Assembly (NCBI GenBank): GCA_024704765.1
Contig: JAKMXF010000110.1
Location: 186,001-250,000 of the forward strand
Reading direction: 5' to 3'
Length of the DNA stretch: 64,000 nucleotides
Origin: Oopsacas minuta
Taxonomy: Eukaryota > Porifera > Hexactinellida > Lyssacinosida > Leucopsacidae
In this document: in pieces, positions 10,715 to 20,872 of the stretch
Position numbering within the stretch: the stretch's first letter is position 1
Layout of the letters: each line of letters opens with the position of its first letter
Translations under genes and position numbers: made by a program
The notes under the pieces: model-generated
Database searches by the model: none
What the model was told of the DNA's origin: nothing
Seen by the model: the letters and a program-made list of their open reading frames with translations, nothing else

Positions 10715-12219
10715 TTATTTACTAATAGACAGTGTTTGTATATCTACAGCTACATCCTGCTTATTAGAAGCAGGCTGTAGGACAGTGTGTATAAGAGGTT
10801 TAGTTAGAGGTTTGTACACGCCCAATCCTCCAGCTGATTCAGATTCCTGGTGAGTATACACAGGCTCCCTCAGTCTCTTTACTCTATAGGAAACGGTCCA
10901 ATAAAATACAAGATACAATAGAACTGTAGAAGTCAGAAGTTTGAATAACGAATAATTAAGTATAATCTACAAATACTTAAGCAATATATTCACATTACAT
11001 CGTTAATATATGACAAACACTCGAATAGTTAAATATCAGAATTCAAAACACGGCAATTGTAAACAGATTATTTAGGTATGAAAGGTTGTGTAATTGGATC
11101 AGCAAACTTCACACGCTTTGTCTTACTCTTATGACAGCGAGTGAAGCGATATACAATATATCTGTAAAGAAATATCTTGAATATTCCCATATGAAGTATA
11201 AACACCATAAAAAACATTATGATACAGAGTATACTCTCAATTATTTCACCTACACGGAATAATACAGTCCACATGTGTATTCTATAGATATACCCGCTGT
11301 ATAGATCTATATTGTATCCAGTTAATAAGTGTATTACACAGGTTGAAGTAATGACAAGTCGTACACGTTCTAATACACAGAGTATCCCATTGAGAATGAC
11401 GTATAAAGCTAGATAGAAGAATACACCCCATGAACCTATGAAATATTGGCAGTACATCCTCTTCATGTTATTGTTACTATTCTTATCGCTCTCATAGTGC
11501 GTTTCTTCAACCCCTGGCTTTAATACATTATTCATTTGTTGTATCTTTCTAGCTAATACAATTAGCTTAATTATACCCATTACAGTTACAATAGGGTATA
11601 AGAAAAAGAATGTTCTCCATGTAATATGTATTAGAAGGATAACTACAACCTCTACACACATCCAAACGAATAGATTCCATTCTCTAAGCCTTATACGTCT
11701 CTTAACGTCATATGCCTTATGGAGATATGACGTCATAATGACAATTAGTGATAGTACTATGTAGAGAAAGATAATTTTAGAAGGATACAGGAGAATTCTG
11801 TAAGGAATACTGTGATAGGTATAATCAAATGGAAATGTTAGAGTGCAATTATCCACGTTTACAGATGGCACTTCTACAAGATATACGAGTTGTCCCATCA
11901 AACACAAATATCCGAGTACAGCTAATAGAAGGATAGCACAGATAAGCAGAGATCTACGGTAATCGACATGAGACTTAACTAACCGATTCATCTCACATGA
12001 TCGAGCATGATACTTCAAGTAATATATCTTTTGACGAGCGAGGAGAGTATGATTTATAAAATACACCAACCATAGACTAGTCATGAGAATAATGATAGAG
12101 ACAAGAACAAATTGGAAAATCACCAAATCGAATTTCAAATCGCTCTCAGCTACTCCTACTTCATTAGTAGAATTAGGAATACTCAATATATCCATTTGTA
12201 ATACATCTTTTACATTCAT
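10715..12219 (-). CDS. Unrecognised multi-pass membrane protein
   Basis: Two-exon model: 11127-12219 and 10715-10923, giving 433 residues; donor GTAAGA and acceptor CAG match in phase 1. Without splicing, the first exon reads to a stop at 11068 (383 residues, ending FADPITQPFIPK). About seven hydrophobic spans are visible (near residues 33-54, 89-112, 142-167, 183-206, 207-225, 257-285, 329-350). The downstream exon adds an eighth short one (LLYLVFYWTV) and a polar tail. Short basic loops such as KRRIRLREW and LARKIQQ separate them. The topology could fit a receptor- or transporter-like protein, but no family signature was recognised. Both ends, retained and spliced, are open, so two C-termini are possible. 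Confidence 0.65.
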
Positions 12220-12367
12220 CTTATATAAATATGAAATAGTTTCAGAATGACATTAGCTGAAATAATTTTTCCCTAAGGATAAATTCAAGAGACATATTAT
12301 ATTATATCTACTAAAATGTGGATAAAATAGTATAGGTTGCAGTTTGATAAATGTAAGCACAAATATA

Positions 12368-12864
12368 TTACCAAATAGCGTTTAATACTAACCTTTTTTT
12401 ATGCACTTTAGACTTGAAATGATGTTGTAAGGAAGAATCATCAATAAAGTATCGGCTATAAGATAATAATGATAATTAATAATCGTTAATAAATATATTC
12501 TATAATGTATTTCACTGCAAAATGGTAAATAATGGGAATATTCATGTGGCAGGTAAACTTGCTTGCGGGCGGTGGAGCTGAAACTTTCTAATTAACAGTG
12601 ACTATATGTTTTGTGTTGACTTTCTAAAAGCAATTTGTCAGCTAAGCTTTCAAATAAAACAAATTCCTACCTACAATGCAGACACAGATTCTGTCCCAGA
12701 CCAGGTAACTGTACATCTACTTTAGGATTGAGTAGCTGCTTAGCTCTCTGAGGCATGAGATCCTCAACTATTTGATCCAGATCTCTAGGTCTCCTCTTTG
12801 TTTTTGCCTTCTTACGAATTGATTTATTTATCTTATGCACCTTTTTCTTAGCGTATCGACCCAT
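12368..12864 (-). CDS. ZNF593: ZNF593/BUD20-type C2H2 zinc-finger ribosome-biogenesis factor
   Basis: Exon 1 is 12671-12864, starting MGRYAKKKVHK, and exon 2 begins at 12455 after a TATAG acceptor. Family signatures: a Lys/Arg-rich start, RRPRDLDQIVEDL, LPGLGQNLCLHC, then RYFIDDSSLQHHFKSKVHKK, which together make one C2H2 finger split by the intron (CLHC in exon 1, H and H in exon 2). In yeast and human this family acts in 60S pre-ribosome export. The 3' end is uncertain. Reading on from the second exon gives only RLVLNAIW before a stop at 12368-12370, lacking the usual conserved tail, while a GTTAGT donor at 12392 could lead to a further exon that I could not find in the 170 bp before the next gene. 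Confidence 0.8.
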
Positions 12865-13293
12865 CAGGAATATATGCAAGACTTACTGGATTGAAAAATA
12901 AAAAATACATACAGCCAACTCATGTTGTCAAGTATTATTATACTTATATTCTGAACTTGTAATTTATTACCGGTTTCTGTTCAATGTAATGTATAAATTT
13001 TAAGGTATATTATTCAATAAATGTGTACATAGCTTTAGTATAGTACATGCTGATACCTTTACGATTTTGCAATTTTGTTCCTAATAATAATTTGATTGTA
13101 AAAGCAGCAGGCAATATCTCCGCTAGTTGTTTTTCAAATCTTACAGTTACAGAAAACATTGGCTGTTAACGCCGCCGTTAAAACCAATGAGTTGCCGTTA
13201 CCAGTTAACGGCATTGTTACCTGCCCTGGTGATATCATACAACGCAACAACCTTTGTCAAAACTTAAAATCCAGTAGTAATATAGTATAGTAA
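12865..13293. other. Intergenic spacer upstream of ZNF593
   Basis: AT-rich spacer between the ZNF593 start and the MLH1 stop. A short GC-richer patch near 13164-13215 holds repeated gttaacg/ccgtta words. No gene seen. Confidence 0.5.
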
Positions 13294-15573
13294 TCAACAT
13301 CTCTCAAACACTTTGTATAACTCGTGTAGATCTGCTAGCTGTAGAATAGCTCCTTCTTTCAGAAGTGATTCGGGTGGCATCATCTCCTTCCTTAGGCTAG
13401 GCATGACTGTATGTTCTATAACACGCTTCCAAGGAGACCTTTCTCCTTCTTCAATACCACCAACAGCTTCCACTGATTCCCGTATAGCGTAGAATCTACT
13501 AATCTCACGACCTATCATCTGAAAACAATCCATCTCTACCTCCCAATCAACTTCTGTAACTAGTCGCATTATAAAGAAAGGTAGCTGATTCATATTAGGT
13601 ACATAGCCATCTAATAGCATTGGGATTGTACAGATATTTCCATTAGAGTCTATTTCTAATGAGAAATAATCTGATAACATTTTACACTTAGATTGGAGAG
13701 AAGTCACCATGAAATTAGCCAGAGACTCTTTGTCACCATCTCCTTCTTTCCAGCCGCTATTAGGGGATTCTAGTCCTATGATTGCTAGCTCGTATAGTGA
13801 GAGAGGTGTTGAGAACCGCAGACATGCGAAATTCGCAAAATCCAGTACATAAAGTTGGTAGAATAACTCCTCAGTAACGTGAGTAAGATTAAGTAAATAC
13901 AGTCCTGTGTCATATTGTACTAATACCTGTGTTTGATCTACACAACCTATATAGGTGTGATTCTGGAACAGCTGATGAAGTGTTAAGTAATTCTTCTTGA
14001 TAATATCCTGCTTCAGAGTTAGTACACTCGTTAATTCAACTTTACGTATATGATTTCTGCGGTTATTAACTAATGGAGTAGGTAGTAGTGATAGAGTAGG
14101 ATCTAATTTTGCTCGTTTTGATTCACTCACAATTTCTAAATCAGATTCTTGTGAAGATATAAGACAAACAGATGGATTAATAGTCTCAAACTTGGGTGTT
14201 TTCGTAGAATTAAAATTGTTGTCTGTTTCCATTCCATCAAGGTGTATATTTTCTATAATTTCTGTTGTTATTGTTGACAAGGGATCATTATTAACAGGTA
14301 TCATACTCACATCAGGATTTTCACATATCTTAGACTTTGTTTGTGTATCAATTTGAGTTGATTGTGCTGGAAAGAATAAATCTAATTTTTGTATTTTAGG
14401 ATCTGTTCTAACCAGATTATAATCGTAGTTCTTCTCAATAGAATTGTCCTGTGTTTTAGTTTTAAGAATCTCACTCGCATTGACATGAGAGGTAGTAATA
14501 GATTTCTGTATAGAAAAGCTTCTACTCGTATTCGCGGTTAATAACACTTTATCTACAGCTCTCTCTATGTAAGAAACAATAGCTTCTTCATGCAAGAACC
14601 TTACCTCATGTTTCGTAGGGTGTATATTAACATCTACGTTCTGTGGCAATAACGATAGAGACAAGTATATAAATGGGTGTGTGTGTTTGGGTATATACTG
14701 TGCGTATAAGTTTTCTATTGCATGTTTGAGTGTATTACAGTCTACCAAACGATTGTTAATAAATAGAATAAATGTTAGTTTCTTTCCTGAGAAATTAGGA
14801 TTAGTGATTACTCCGTTGAATTTAATCTCTAGGTCACTACAACTATCTTCTACGTCCAATAATTCTCTCTCAATAGCAGCACCATAGAATGACCTTATCC
14901 TATCTCTCTGCGTAGCAGAGGAAGGAGAATTAACCTCCAGAGTAGTAGATCCTGATTTCTTGAGTGAGAAAGCAAGAGAGTCATTGTGAATAGAATATTT
15001 GGTAACTACATCTGATATTCGATGAAACTCTTCTGTAGGATTAGTGAGAGCTTTTCTCCTCAATGGCATGTTATAGAACAAATCCTCTACGGAGATAATT
15101 GTACCTATATTACCAGCACACGGTTTGGGGGAGGGATTATCACCAGCTAGCTTACCATCTCTGTACTTAGCTCTGTATGCACATTGTGTATCCATGGTGC
15201 GTGTTGTGATAGTAATATACGAAACATGCGACAAGCTAGACAGAGCTTCGCCTCTGAATCCATAAGTTGATATCTTTGAGAGATCTTCAAAAGTAGCTAG
15301 TTTGCTGGTTGTAAATCTCTCACAGACAATAGCCAGATCGTCTCTATTTATACCATGACCGTTATCTTGTATCTGTAGGAGCTTGAGTCCACCCGCGTTA
15401 ACTATTATTTGTATATTAGTTGATTTAGCATCAATACTGTTCTCTATAAGTTCTTTCAAACCGTTAGCTGGTCTCTGTACAACCTCTCCAGCTGCTATAC
15501 GGTTTATAACGGATTCTTCTAGCTTCTTGATACGAGATACATTTGTGTCTGTGTTGTCTGCTGCAGAAGACAT
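13294..15573 (-). CDS. MLH1: DNA mismatch repair protein MLH1 (MutL homologue)
   Basis: Intronless 759-residue ORF, close to human MLH1 (756). The N-terminal GHKL ATPase is complete: VINRIAAGEVVQRPA, ELIENSIDAKS (motif I, catalytic Glu and Mg-binding Asn), IQDNGHGI (motif II), STYGFRGEALSSL (motif III). The transducer domain includes LFINNRLVD and VDVNIHPTKHEVRFLHEEAI. A variable Ser/Thr-rich linker spans about residues 350-500. The C-terminal dimerisation domain ends in the invariant FERC, which in MutL-alpha contributes to the partner's endonuclease site. Role: the eukaryotic MutL subunit paired with PMS1/PMS2/MLH3 in nuclear mismatch repair and meiosis. Lack of introns is notable because neighbouring CC2D1 has nine. 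Confidence 0.98.
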   Translation of the reverse strand: MSSAADNTDTNVSRIKKLEESVINRIAAGEVVQRPANGLKELIENSIDAKSTNIQIIVNAGGLKLLQIQDNGHGINRDDLAIVCERFTTSKLATFEDLSKISTYGFRGEALSSLSHVSYITITTRTMDTQCAYRAKYRDGKLAGDNPSPKPCAGNIGTIISVEDLFYNMPLRRKALTNPTEEFHRISDVVTKYSIHNDSLAFSLKKSGSTTLEVNSPSSATQRDRIRSFYGAAIERELLDVEDSCSDLEIKFNGVITNPNFSGKKLTFILFINNRLVDCNTLKHAIENLYAQYIPKHTHPFIYLSLSLLPQNVDVNIHPTKHEVRFLHEEAIVSYIERAVDKVLLTANTSRSFSIQKSITTSHVNASEILKTKTQDNSIEKNYDYNLVRTDPKIQKLDLFFPAQSTQIDTQTKSKICENPDVSMIPVNNDPLSTITTEIIENIHLDGMETDNNFNSTKTPKFETINPSVCLISSQESDLEIVSESKRAKLDPTLSLLPTPLVNNRRNHIRKVELTSVLTLKQDIIKKNYLTLHQLFQNHTYIGCVDQTQVLVQYDTGLYLLNLTHVTEELFYQLYVLDFANFACLRFSTPLSLYELAIIGLESPNSGWKEGDGDKESLANFMVTSLQSKCKMLSDYFSLEIDSNGNICTIPMLLDGYVPNMNQLPFFIMRLVTEVDWEVEMDCFQMIGREISRFYAIRESVEAVGGIEEGERSPWKRVIEHTVMPSLRKEMMPPESLLKEGAILQLADLHELYKVFERC

Positions 15574-15798
15574 GTTCTAATAGTGTAAATAATATTCAAG
15601 AAAACAAGGAAATGAACACTATGAATCAATATTGTAGGGTGTTATAATAGGTTCATTCATTAACTACCGTTAATGATTAAGGAAATTTTTGTGCTAATAA
15701 CGACGAATCTATGTCTGCAGAATTATTTACAAACTAATACTATAATGTAGAGAGATATAAGCTAAGCAATATATATATATATATTGCAAGTGTATATA

Positions 15799-15965
15799 AG
15801 GGGTCGTTCAAACGTTACATAACGCAAAATTCCCTAAATTTGAAGTTTCCCATGTGTCACGCTTTTTGACCGTTGAATAATACAAAAAGAATGGGCTGTC
15901 ACAGTTTGCATACCACCCGGCACCCCATCCCCTTGGTAGCGTTACGTAACATTTGAACGGCCCCT
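15799..15965. mobile_element. MITE with 27-bp terminal inverted repeats
   Basis: Left end aggggtcgttcaaacgttac continues to 15825; the right end (15939-15965) is its complement with about three differences. Element length is 167 bp with no ORF. It accounts for much of the 15574-16155 spacer, which otherwise shows only a short TA repeat at 15770-15786. Confidence 0.8.
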
Positions 15966-16155
15966 AACTAGTTTTGTGATTGAATTCTACTGTATTAATT
16001 ATATAAAGAGAACAAAGGATTTAAGAGCTTTCAAATAGATAAAATATAGAATGTTAATCGGTCGAACATATCAATATTAATGCTAATTGACTATACTATA
16101 ATCATATAGCTAAGTAGAGAGTAAATATTCAGAGGTATACCTCTTCCTAAACTAT

Positions 16156-17388
16156 CTATAAATATATTACCAATTTATCCCAACCTAAGAGTATGATGTT
16201 TCCTGTTCCTCTGTTTATAGCAAAGCACTTTACACTGTTTGGTCCGTAACGAAAATTATCAGGATCAGGTAATCTACGGGTCCAGGCATCTAATAAGGTA
16301 CCTTCAGTATCGAATATTCGAATTTCAGTTCTATTAGAAGAAGAAAACAACAGATTTCCACTTGGATCAAGATCAAAATCACAAGGTTCAGGTTGAATCA
16401 TTATACATTTTTGTAAGATATATGTACCTTTAGAATATATTCTAATTGGATATTGCTCAAATGTAGCTGAAGGTTTAACGAATAGAATTATACAGTCTCG
16501 TGTTAGTTTAACATTCAGTGGAGAGAAGTTACCTTTCCCACAAATGTGAGACTTGTAAAGCAAGAATTTATTGTATCGAACAACTCTTTCATTACCTGTA
16601 TCACAGACATACACATGACCATCTGATTCATCAATTGACAACATAGTAGGAGTATTTAGCACGGCATTAACATCGTCTAGAGTTCTTATAAGTTTAGGAG
16701 TTTCGTCGTTACGTAATCTATATTTTTGAATTAAGTTAGAAGATTGAGAAACAACGTAGAGGTTATCTTTATAAATACAAATGCCAAAAGGTGACTTCAA
16801 TTCAGATTTGCCGAACGATAGTAAAAGATCTGCTTTTTCATTGAAAACATATATATAACCAGTTGAATAGCTAATGTAAATATATGATGTGATTGGGTCA
16901 ATACACATACAACAAGCTTTTTCTGTTTCACTTACTCGTTTGGTTTGAAAAGGGTATTTCTTTAGAGTATAGTCAATATTAGCTAAATATGGCTTATCAT
17001 GACGAAACCCAACAATATTGAGAGTTCCTAGATCCGGTACCATCTCTTCAATATCATCATTCCAATCAAAAGATACTTCTAGATCAGATATTTCCTTCTT
17101 CATATTATCAATCTCATGATCTAATTCTTTGGATACTTTACATTGAAGTCCACTAAGCAAATTCATATTAAGAATGATACCAGATTGAAGTTTGAGTTCT
17201 TCTAGTTTTATGAATGCTTGTTCACTTTCTTTAACTAAATGTTTGTAATGAGATACTACCTCTTCTAATTGTACAAGTATTTCATCTCTACGTGTGTTTA
17301 TACGTAGAATAAGTTGGTCAAATTCAGTGTTTATCTGTTGACGAATTTGCAAAGATTTAGCTAGGACGTCTGTTTTCAATGTGGCCAT
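16156..17388 (-). CDS. NHL-repeat protein with N-terminal coiled coil, copy 1
   Basis: Intronless 410-residue ORF starting MATLKTDVLAK. Residues 1-130 are predicted coiled coil of the TRIM 'BBC' type (for example FDQLILRINTRRDEILVQLE, YKHLVKESEQAFIKLEEL). Residues about 150-410 form NHL-like beta-propeller blades (SPFGICIYKDNLYVV, SIDESDGHVYVCDTGNERVV, ATFEQYPIRIYS). There is no RING or B-box upstream, so it is not a full TRIM E3 ligase. NHL propellers usually bind proteins or RNA; the function here is unknown. It heads a local cluster of three related copies on the same strand, and this is the only undamaged one. Confidence 0.8.
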   Translation of the reverse strand: MATLKTDVLAKSLQIRQQINTEFDQLILRINTRRDEILVQLEEVVSHYKHLVKESEQAFIKLEELKLQSGIILNMNLLSGLQCKVSKELDHEIDNMKKEISDLEVSFDWNDDIEEMVPDLGTLNIVGFRHDKPYLANIDYTLKKYPFQTKRVSETEKACCMCIDPITSYIYISYSTGYIYVFNEKADLLLSFGKSELKSPFGICIYKDNLYVVSQSSNLIQKYRLRNDETPKLIRTLDDVNAVLNTPTMLSIDESDGHVYVCDTGNERVVRYNKFLLYKSHICGKGNFSPLNVKLTRDCIILFVKPSATFEQYPIRIYSKGTYILQKCIMIQPEPCDFDLDPSGNLLFSSSNRTEIRIFDTEGTLLDAWTRRLPDPDNFRYGPNSVKCFAINRGTGNIILLGWDKLVIYL

Positions 17389-17641
17389 GGTAGTCAGAGA
17401 TAATTAATGTAATGAGATATAAACTAAACAATATTTAACACGAAAGTAAATAGCTCACTGTATAACTTTAAGGCAGGGTAGCTATACCATGAGAGTGGAG
17501 TAATTTCTAACTATTTGTGACATGAGTGTCATGTTTGATGTGCGGGGTAAATACGAACTGGCTCTCGAAAAATAACACTCTCCTAGATAATTATTAAGAT
17601 ACGCAAGAAGATAACATATTTTGTATTATATTAATATTCAG

Positions 17642-17705
17642 CAGCGATTCTCAACCTTAGTCACCCGTGGACCCCCTTGCATAGAATACAATGCAAAATG
17701 ATTCC
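17642..17705. mobile_element. hAT-like MITE end
   Basis: Begins cagcgattctcaacct and runs into cacccgtggaccccc, matching the dispersed cagcggttcccaa/gtggacccc family found elsewhere in the window. The other end was not located. The rest of 17389-17849 shows no gene. Confidence 0.5.
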
Positions 17706-17849
17706 ACAAAACTATAAAAGATGTAAGTATTATTAAAGTAATCAAAATAAAAAAGCCAAAGTAAGTTTATGGGTTTAAAATCTATAAAAACTAAATACTA
17801 TGTTAGATATTGAAATGTCACGATTCTCTTGCTATAAAACATTTAGATT

Positions 17850-19019
17850 CTAGGATAAATATAAGGTGTTAGAAGTTAAGACAACGAATCTTGCAGTTTT
17901 CCTGTTTAAAGCAAAACTTTGCAAACATTTATTGTTAATCTTAGGAGGCAATCTATTCCAGGTGAATAATAATCTATATATATAAAACAAAGTGTGTGTA
18001 TGTGTGTCCACGCGTTTTCTCAGAGATGCCTGGACCGATTCGAACCAAATTTTGTGTGTCGACTAAATAGTACTCAACCTTTCCAAATAAGAAATATTTT
18101 TCGAATTGAACCATTTTTGGACAAGATATGTGAATTTTTCACACCTCGCCCATATAAATCAATGCATTTTCGGAGGAATCTGATTGGTCAACGTTGGCCA
18201 GTCAGATTCCTTCCTTCGTATATTATGAATATGTCTAGGAATTTGGTCCAATCAGATTCTACCAATTACAATAGTTACTATTCACAGGTTATTGATCCCG
18301 TGGAGTAATGTGGAGAAAGTGATACCCAACTTCTCCGCATCACTCCAAGGCCCTTCACAAAGCCTTCCACAGGAACTATCTTAAAAGGCTAATAAAGTAC
18401 TTTAGTATAAATAGTACTAATACCTCACCTAAAATAAATAATTGCACTTGAAGAATTGACTTAATGTAATGTTGTACCATCACATTACAACACACTTAAA
18501 CGAATGCCGCATGGCAATGTAATATGTTTTTTGATTGTTCACTGAGAGCTAATACATGTGACCGTGTAGCATTCGCAAACGCCAAAAGAGAATCATGAGG
18601 GCCAAAGGCCCGAAAAAGCATTCCGCAGGAACTAGCAGAAAAGCCGCCCAGAGGGCGGCGTTGCGGCTAGTCTACCATAAGAATCAAATATATGAATTTC
18701 AGGTCCATTTGAAAACAATAAATTTCCACCTGGATCAAGATTAAAATAACTGGGCTCAGGTTGAATCATAATGCTCTTTTGTAAGATATATGCATCTTTA
18801 GAATAAATTCTAATTGGATATTGCTCAAATGTAGCTGAAGGTTTAACGAATAGAATTAGACAGTCTCGTGTTACTTTAACGTTCAGTGGAGTGAAGTTAC
18901 CTTTCCCACAAATGTGAGAATTGTAAATCAGGAATTTATTGTATCGAATAACTCTTTCATTGCTGGTTTAGACAGAAATCTGATTTCAAGGAAACATCAC
19001 TCTTCGTAAAAGTAGCCAT
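17850..19019 (-). pseudogene. NHL-repeat paralogue with internal deletion, split by a Helitron
   Basis: The start-codon region (19017-19019, MATFTKSDVS) resembles the start of copy 1. After about 20 codons it jumps at 18966 to the propeller half (NERVIRYNKF), in a different frame, so the middle is deleted. The propeller half runs open from 18966 to 18671 (KPSATFEQYPIRIYS matches copy 1). It is then interrupted by 698 bp of Helitron and resumes in the same frame at 17972 (LLFTWNRLPP, CLQSFALNR), ending at the TAG at 17850-17852 in register with the copy 1 terminus. The insertion therefore hit a copy whose C-terminal frame was still open. Confidence 0.85.
17973..18670 (+). mobile_element. Non-autonomous Helitron inserted in NHL pseudogene
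   Basis: It starts TCTATATATATAAAACAAAG after an A at 17972 and ends CTAG before a T at 18671, the A/T target expected of Helitrons. Seven bases before the CTAG lies a hairpin with 7-bp GC stem (gccgccc at 18643-18649, gggcggc at 18653-18659). There are no terminal inverted repeats, no target duplication and no Rep/helicase ORF. Flanking coding sequence joins seamlessly in frame when the element is ignored, which fixes both ends. Confidence 0.88.
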
Positions 19020-19255
19020 AAAATGCAATGTTGTAAAAAAGTATTTGCTATACAAATATATGACTAAACTAGAATAAATATGATTAGAGTGATTTACAGT
19101 ATTCGATATGTAAAATTAAAATGCAAATTGTTCAATAGCATGCTGTGAGAAAGGAACAAAATTATCTCTTAGTACATATATATGGTAATTATCATAGAAG
19201 AGATTGGCAGTTGCTTCACTAACGACAAAGTTGAAATTCTTAGATCTCCAAAAGT

Positions 19256-20526
19256 TCAGAAAATTAGTAAAAGATGTTTATCACAGATGATAACTATATG
19301 CCCTGATTTCTTGTCTAAGGCAAAACAGTTAATGAACTGAATTTCACCAGAGAGCATCTCTGTTCTATCAATTGAGTGAATTAAATCTCCACAAATATTA
19401 TACACACAAAACTCTTCTGACTAGAATGAGATACCAAAATATTTTCATTCATATCAATGTCGAAGTTAAAGGATTGGATTTCACTGAAAGATCTCTTCAA
19501 GATAGACTTTTGAAACGGATTTCCTTCACTTTTGGAGAAGAGAGAAATTTCAAATGAATTCGATACGAGATAACCTAAACCGTATTGTATAAATAGAATG
19601 AAAATAAAATTTCCAGAAATCTTAACATCAACAGGAATAGAATCTCTCTTACCACAAACTTCAGAATGGAATTTTAAGAACTTCGTGTACCTGACTATAC
19701 GTTTGTTACCTGTATCACATACATATACGTGACTGTTATACTCATCAATTGACATAAAAGTAGGATTTTTAAGAAACCCTTTCATCTCAGCAAGGCTGCT
19801 AGTCTTCTTTGGTATAGAACTCTGGAAATATTGATACTTTAGGATAGAATGGGAAGAGGATTGAGATACATAAATCTTATCCTCATGCACAGCAATACCA
19901 AAAGGTGAATCCATCTCTTTATCATGTTCTCCTATACGAAGCAACGGTTCTCCAGCTGTATTATAAACATACACAGAAGATTTTTCATCCTTTCTGTCTG
20001 TAATATAAATATTTGATGTGTTTCTATCCACACAGATACCTCGAGGATCAGATAAGCCTAAACAATTGCTCGTTTTAATGGGGGATAATTTAGATTTATA
20101 TTCAATTGAGTGTATAAAATCTTTGAGATTATTTTCAAAGCAAAGTGTACCTAGATCTGATACAAGTCTCTCTACAGTGTCATCCCATTCAAACGTAACA
20201 TCCATGGTTCGTATCTCATTTTCTAAGTTAATAATTTCAGTATCAATATAACCATGTATTTTGGTCTGGAAACTATTAAGTAGATTCATACTGAGAATAT
20301 CTTTAGAGTTATGTTTGAGATCTTCCAGTTTATTGAATGCTTGTTCACTTTCCTCAGTCAGCTGTTTATAGCGAGTTTCGTATTGTTCTAACTTCTTCAA
20401 GAGGTCATTTCTGCGTGTGTTGATACGTTGTGTGAGCCTGCTAAAGTTTGATTTAATTTGGAAGCGAATAGAAGCGGATTTTGTTAGAAAAGTGTTACAA
20501 ACATCTGGAGAAGTAGCTATAGCCAT
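19256..20526 (-). CDS. NHL-repeat protein with N-terminal coiled coil, copy 3, frameshifted near the end
   Basis: ORF starting MAIATSPDVCN at 20526 with coiled coil over residues 1-130 (TQRINTRRNDLLKKLE, YKQLTEESEQAFNKLEDL) and NHL blades after about 155 (DPRGICVDRNTSNIYITD, SPFGIAVHEDKIYVS, SIDEYNSHVYVCDTGNKRIV). In frame it stops at 19381 after 381 residues. Homology continues in another frame from about 19397 to the TGA at 19256-19258 (YNICGDLIHS, INCFALDKKSGHIVIICD), matching the last 40-50 residues of copy 1. The break lies in a short gtgtgtata run where one base seems to be missing. It may be a sequencing error, a recent mutation or a tolerated truncation of the last blade. Confidence 0.75.
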
Positions 20527-20872
20527 GATATTTCTAGTAAAAAAACACTATAGTTAACCCCAATTATATGAAATACAGTGGGCTCTACCTATCAGTAATA
20601 ATTTTGTATAAACAACCAAACTGTAAGTATGCACAATCTTGCAACTAGATTGCTATTTAGATTCAGCAAATGACGGACACCCTCACATCAACAAAAATGT
20701 TTGCTGTATTTTATCGAAGGTTGCTAGTTTGACTTGCACAAAATTACAATCTTTGAGAGGGTCATGACACCATCCAATGAGTTAAATAATATTAAACACC
20801 TCTACACATAAGGAGCATAAGATACATGTGCATAGCTTAGATTTAAAACAACATAATATCCTTGTACTGACG
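20527..20872. other. Intergenic spacer
   Basis: AT-rich gap between NHL copy 3 and the LRRC9 stop codon; no element recognised. Confidence 0.5.

Noticed and set aside
17994-18308. 104-codon ORF inside the Helitron
   Set aside because: No Rep, helicase or captured-gene features; chance frame in a non-autonomous element.
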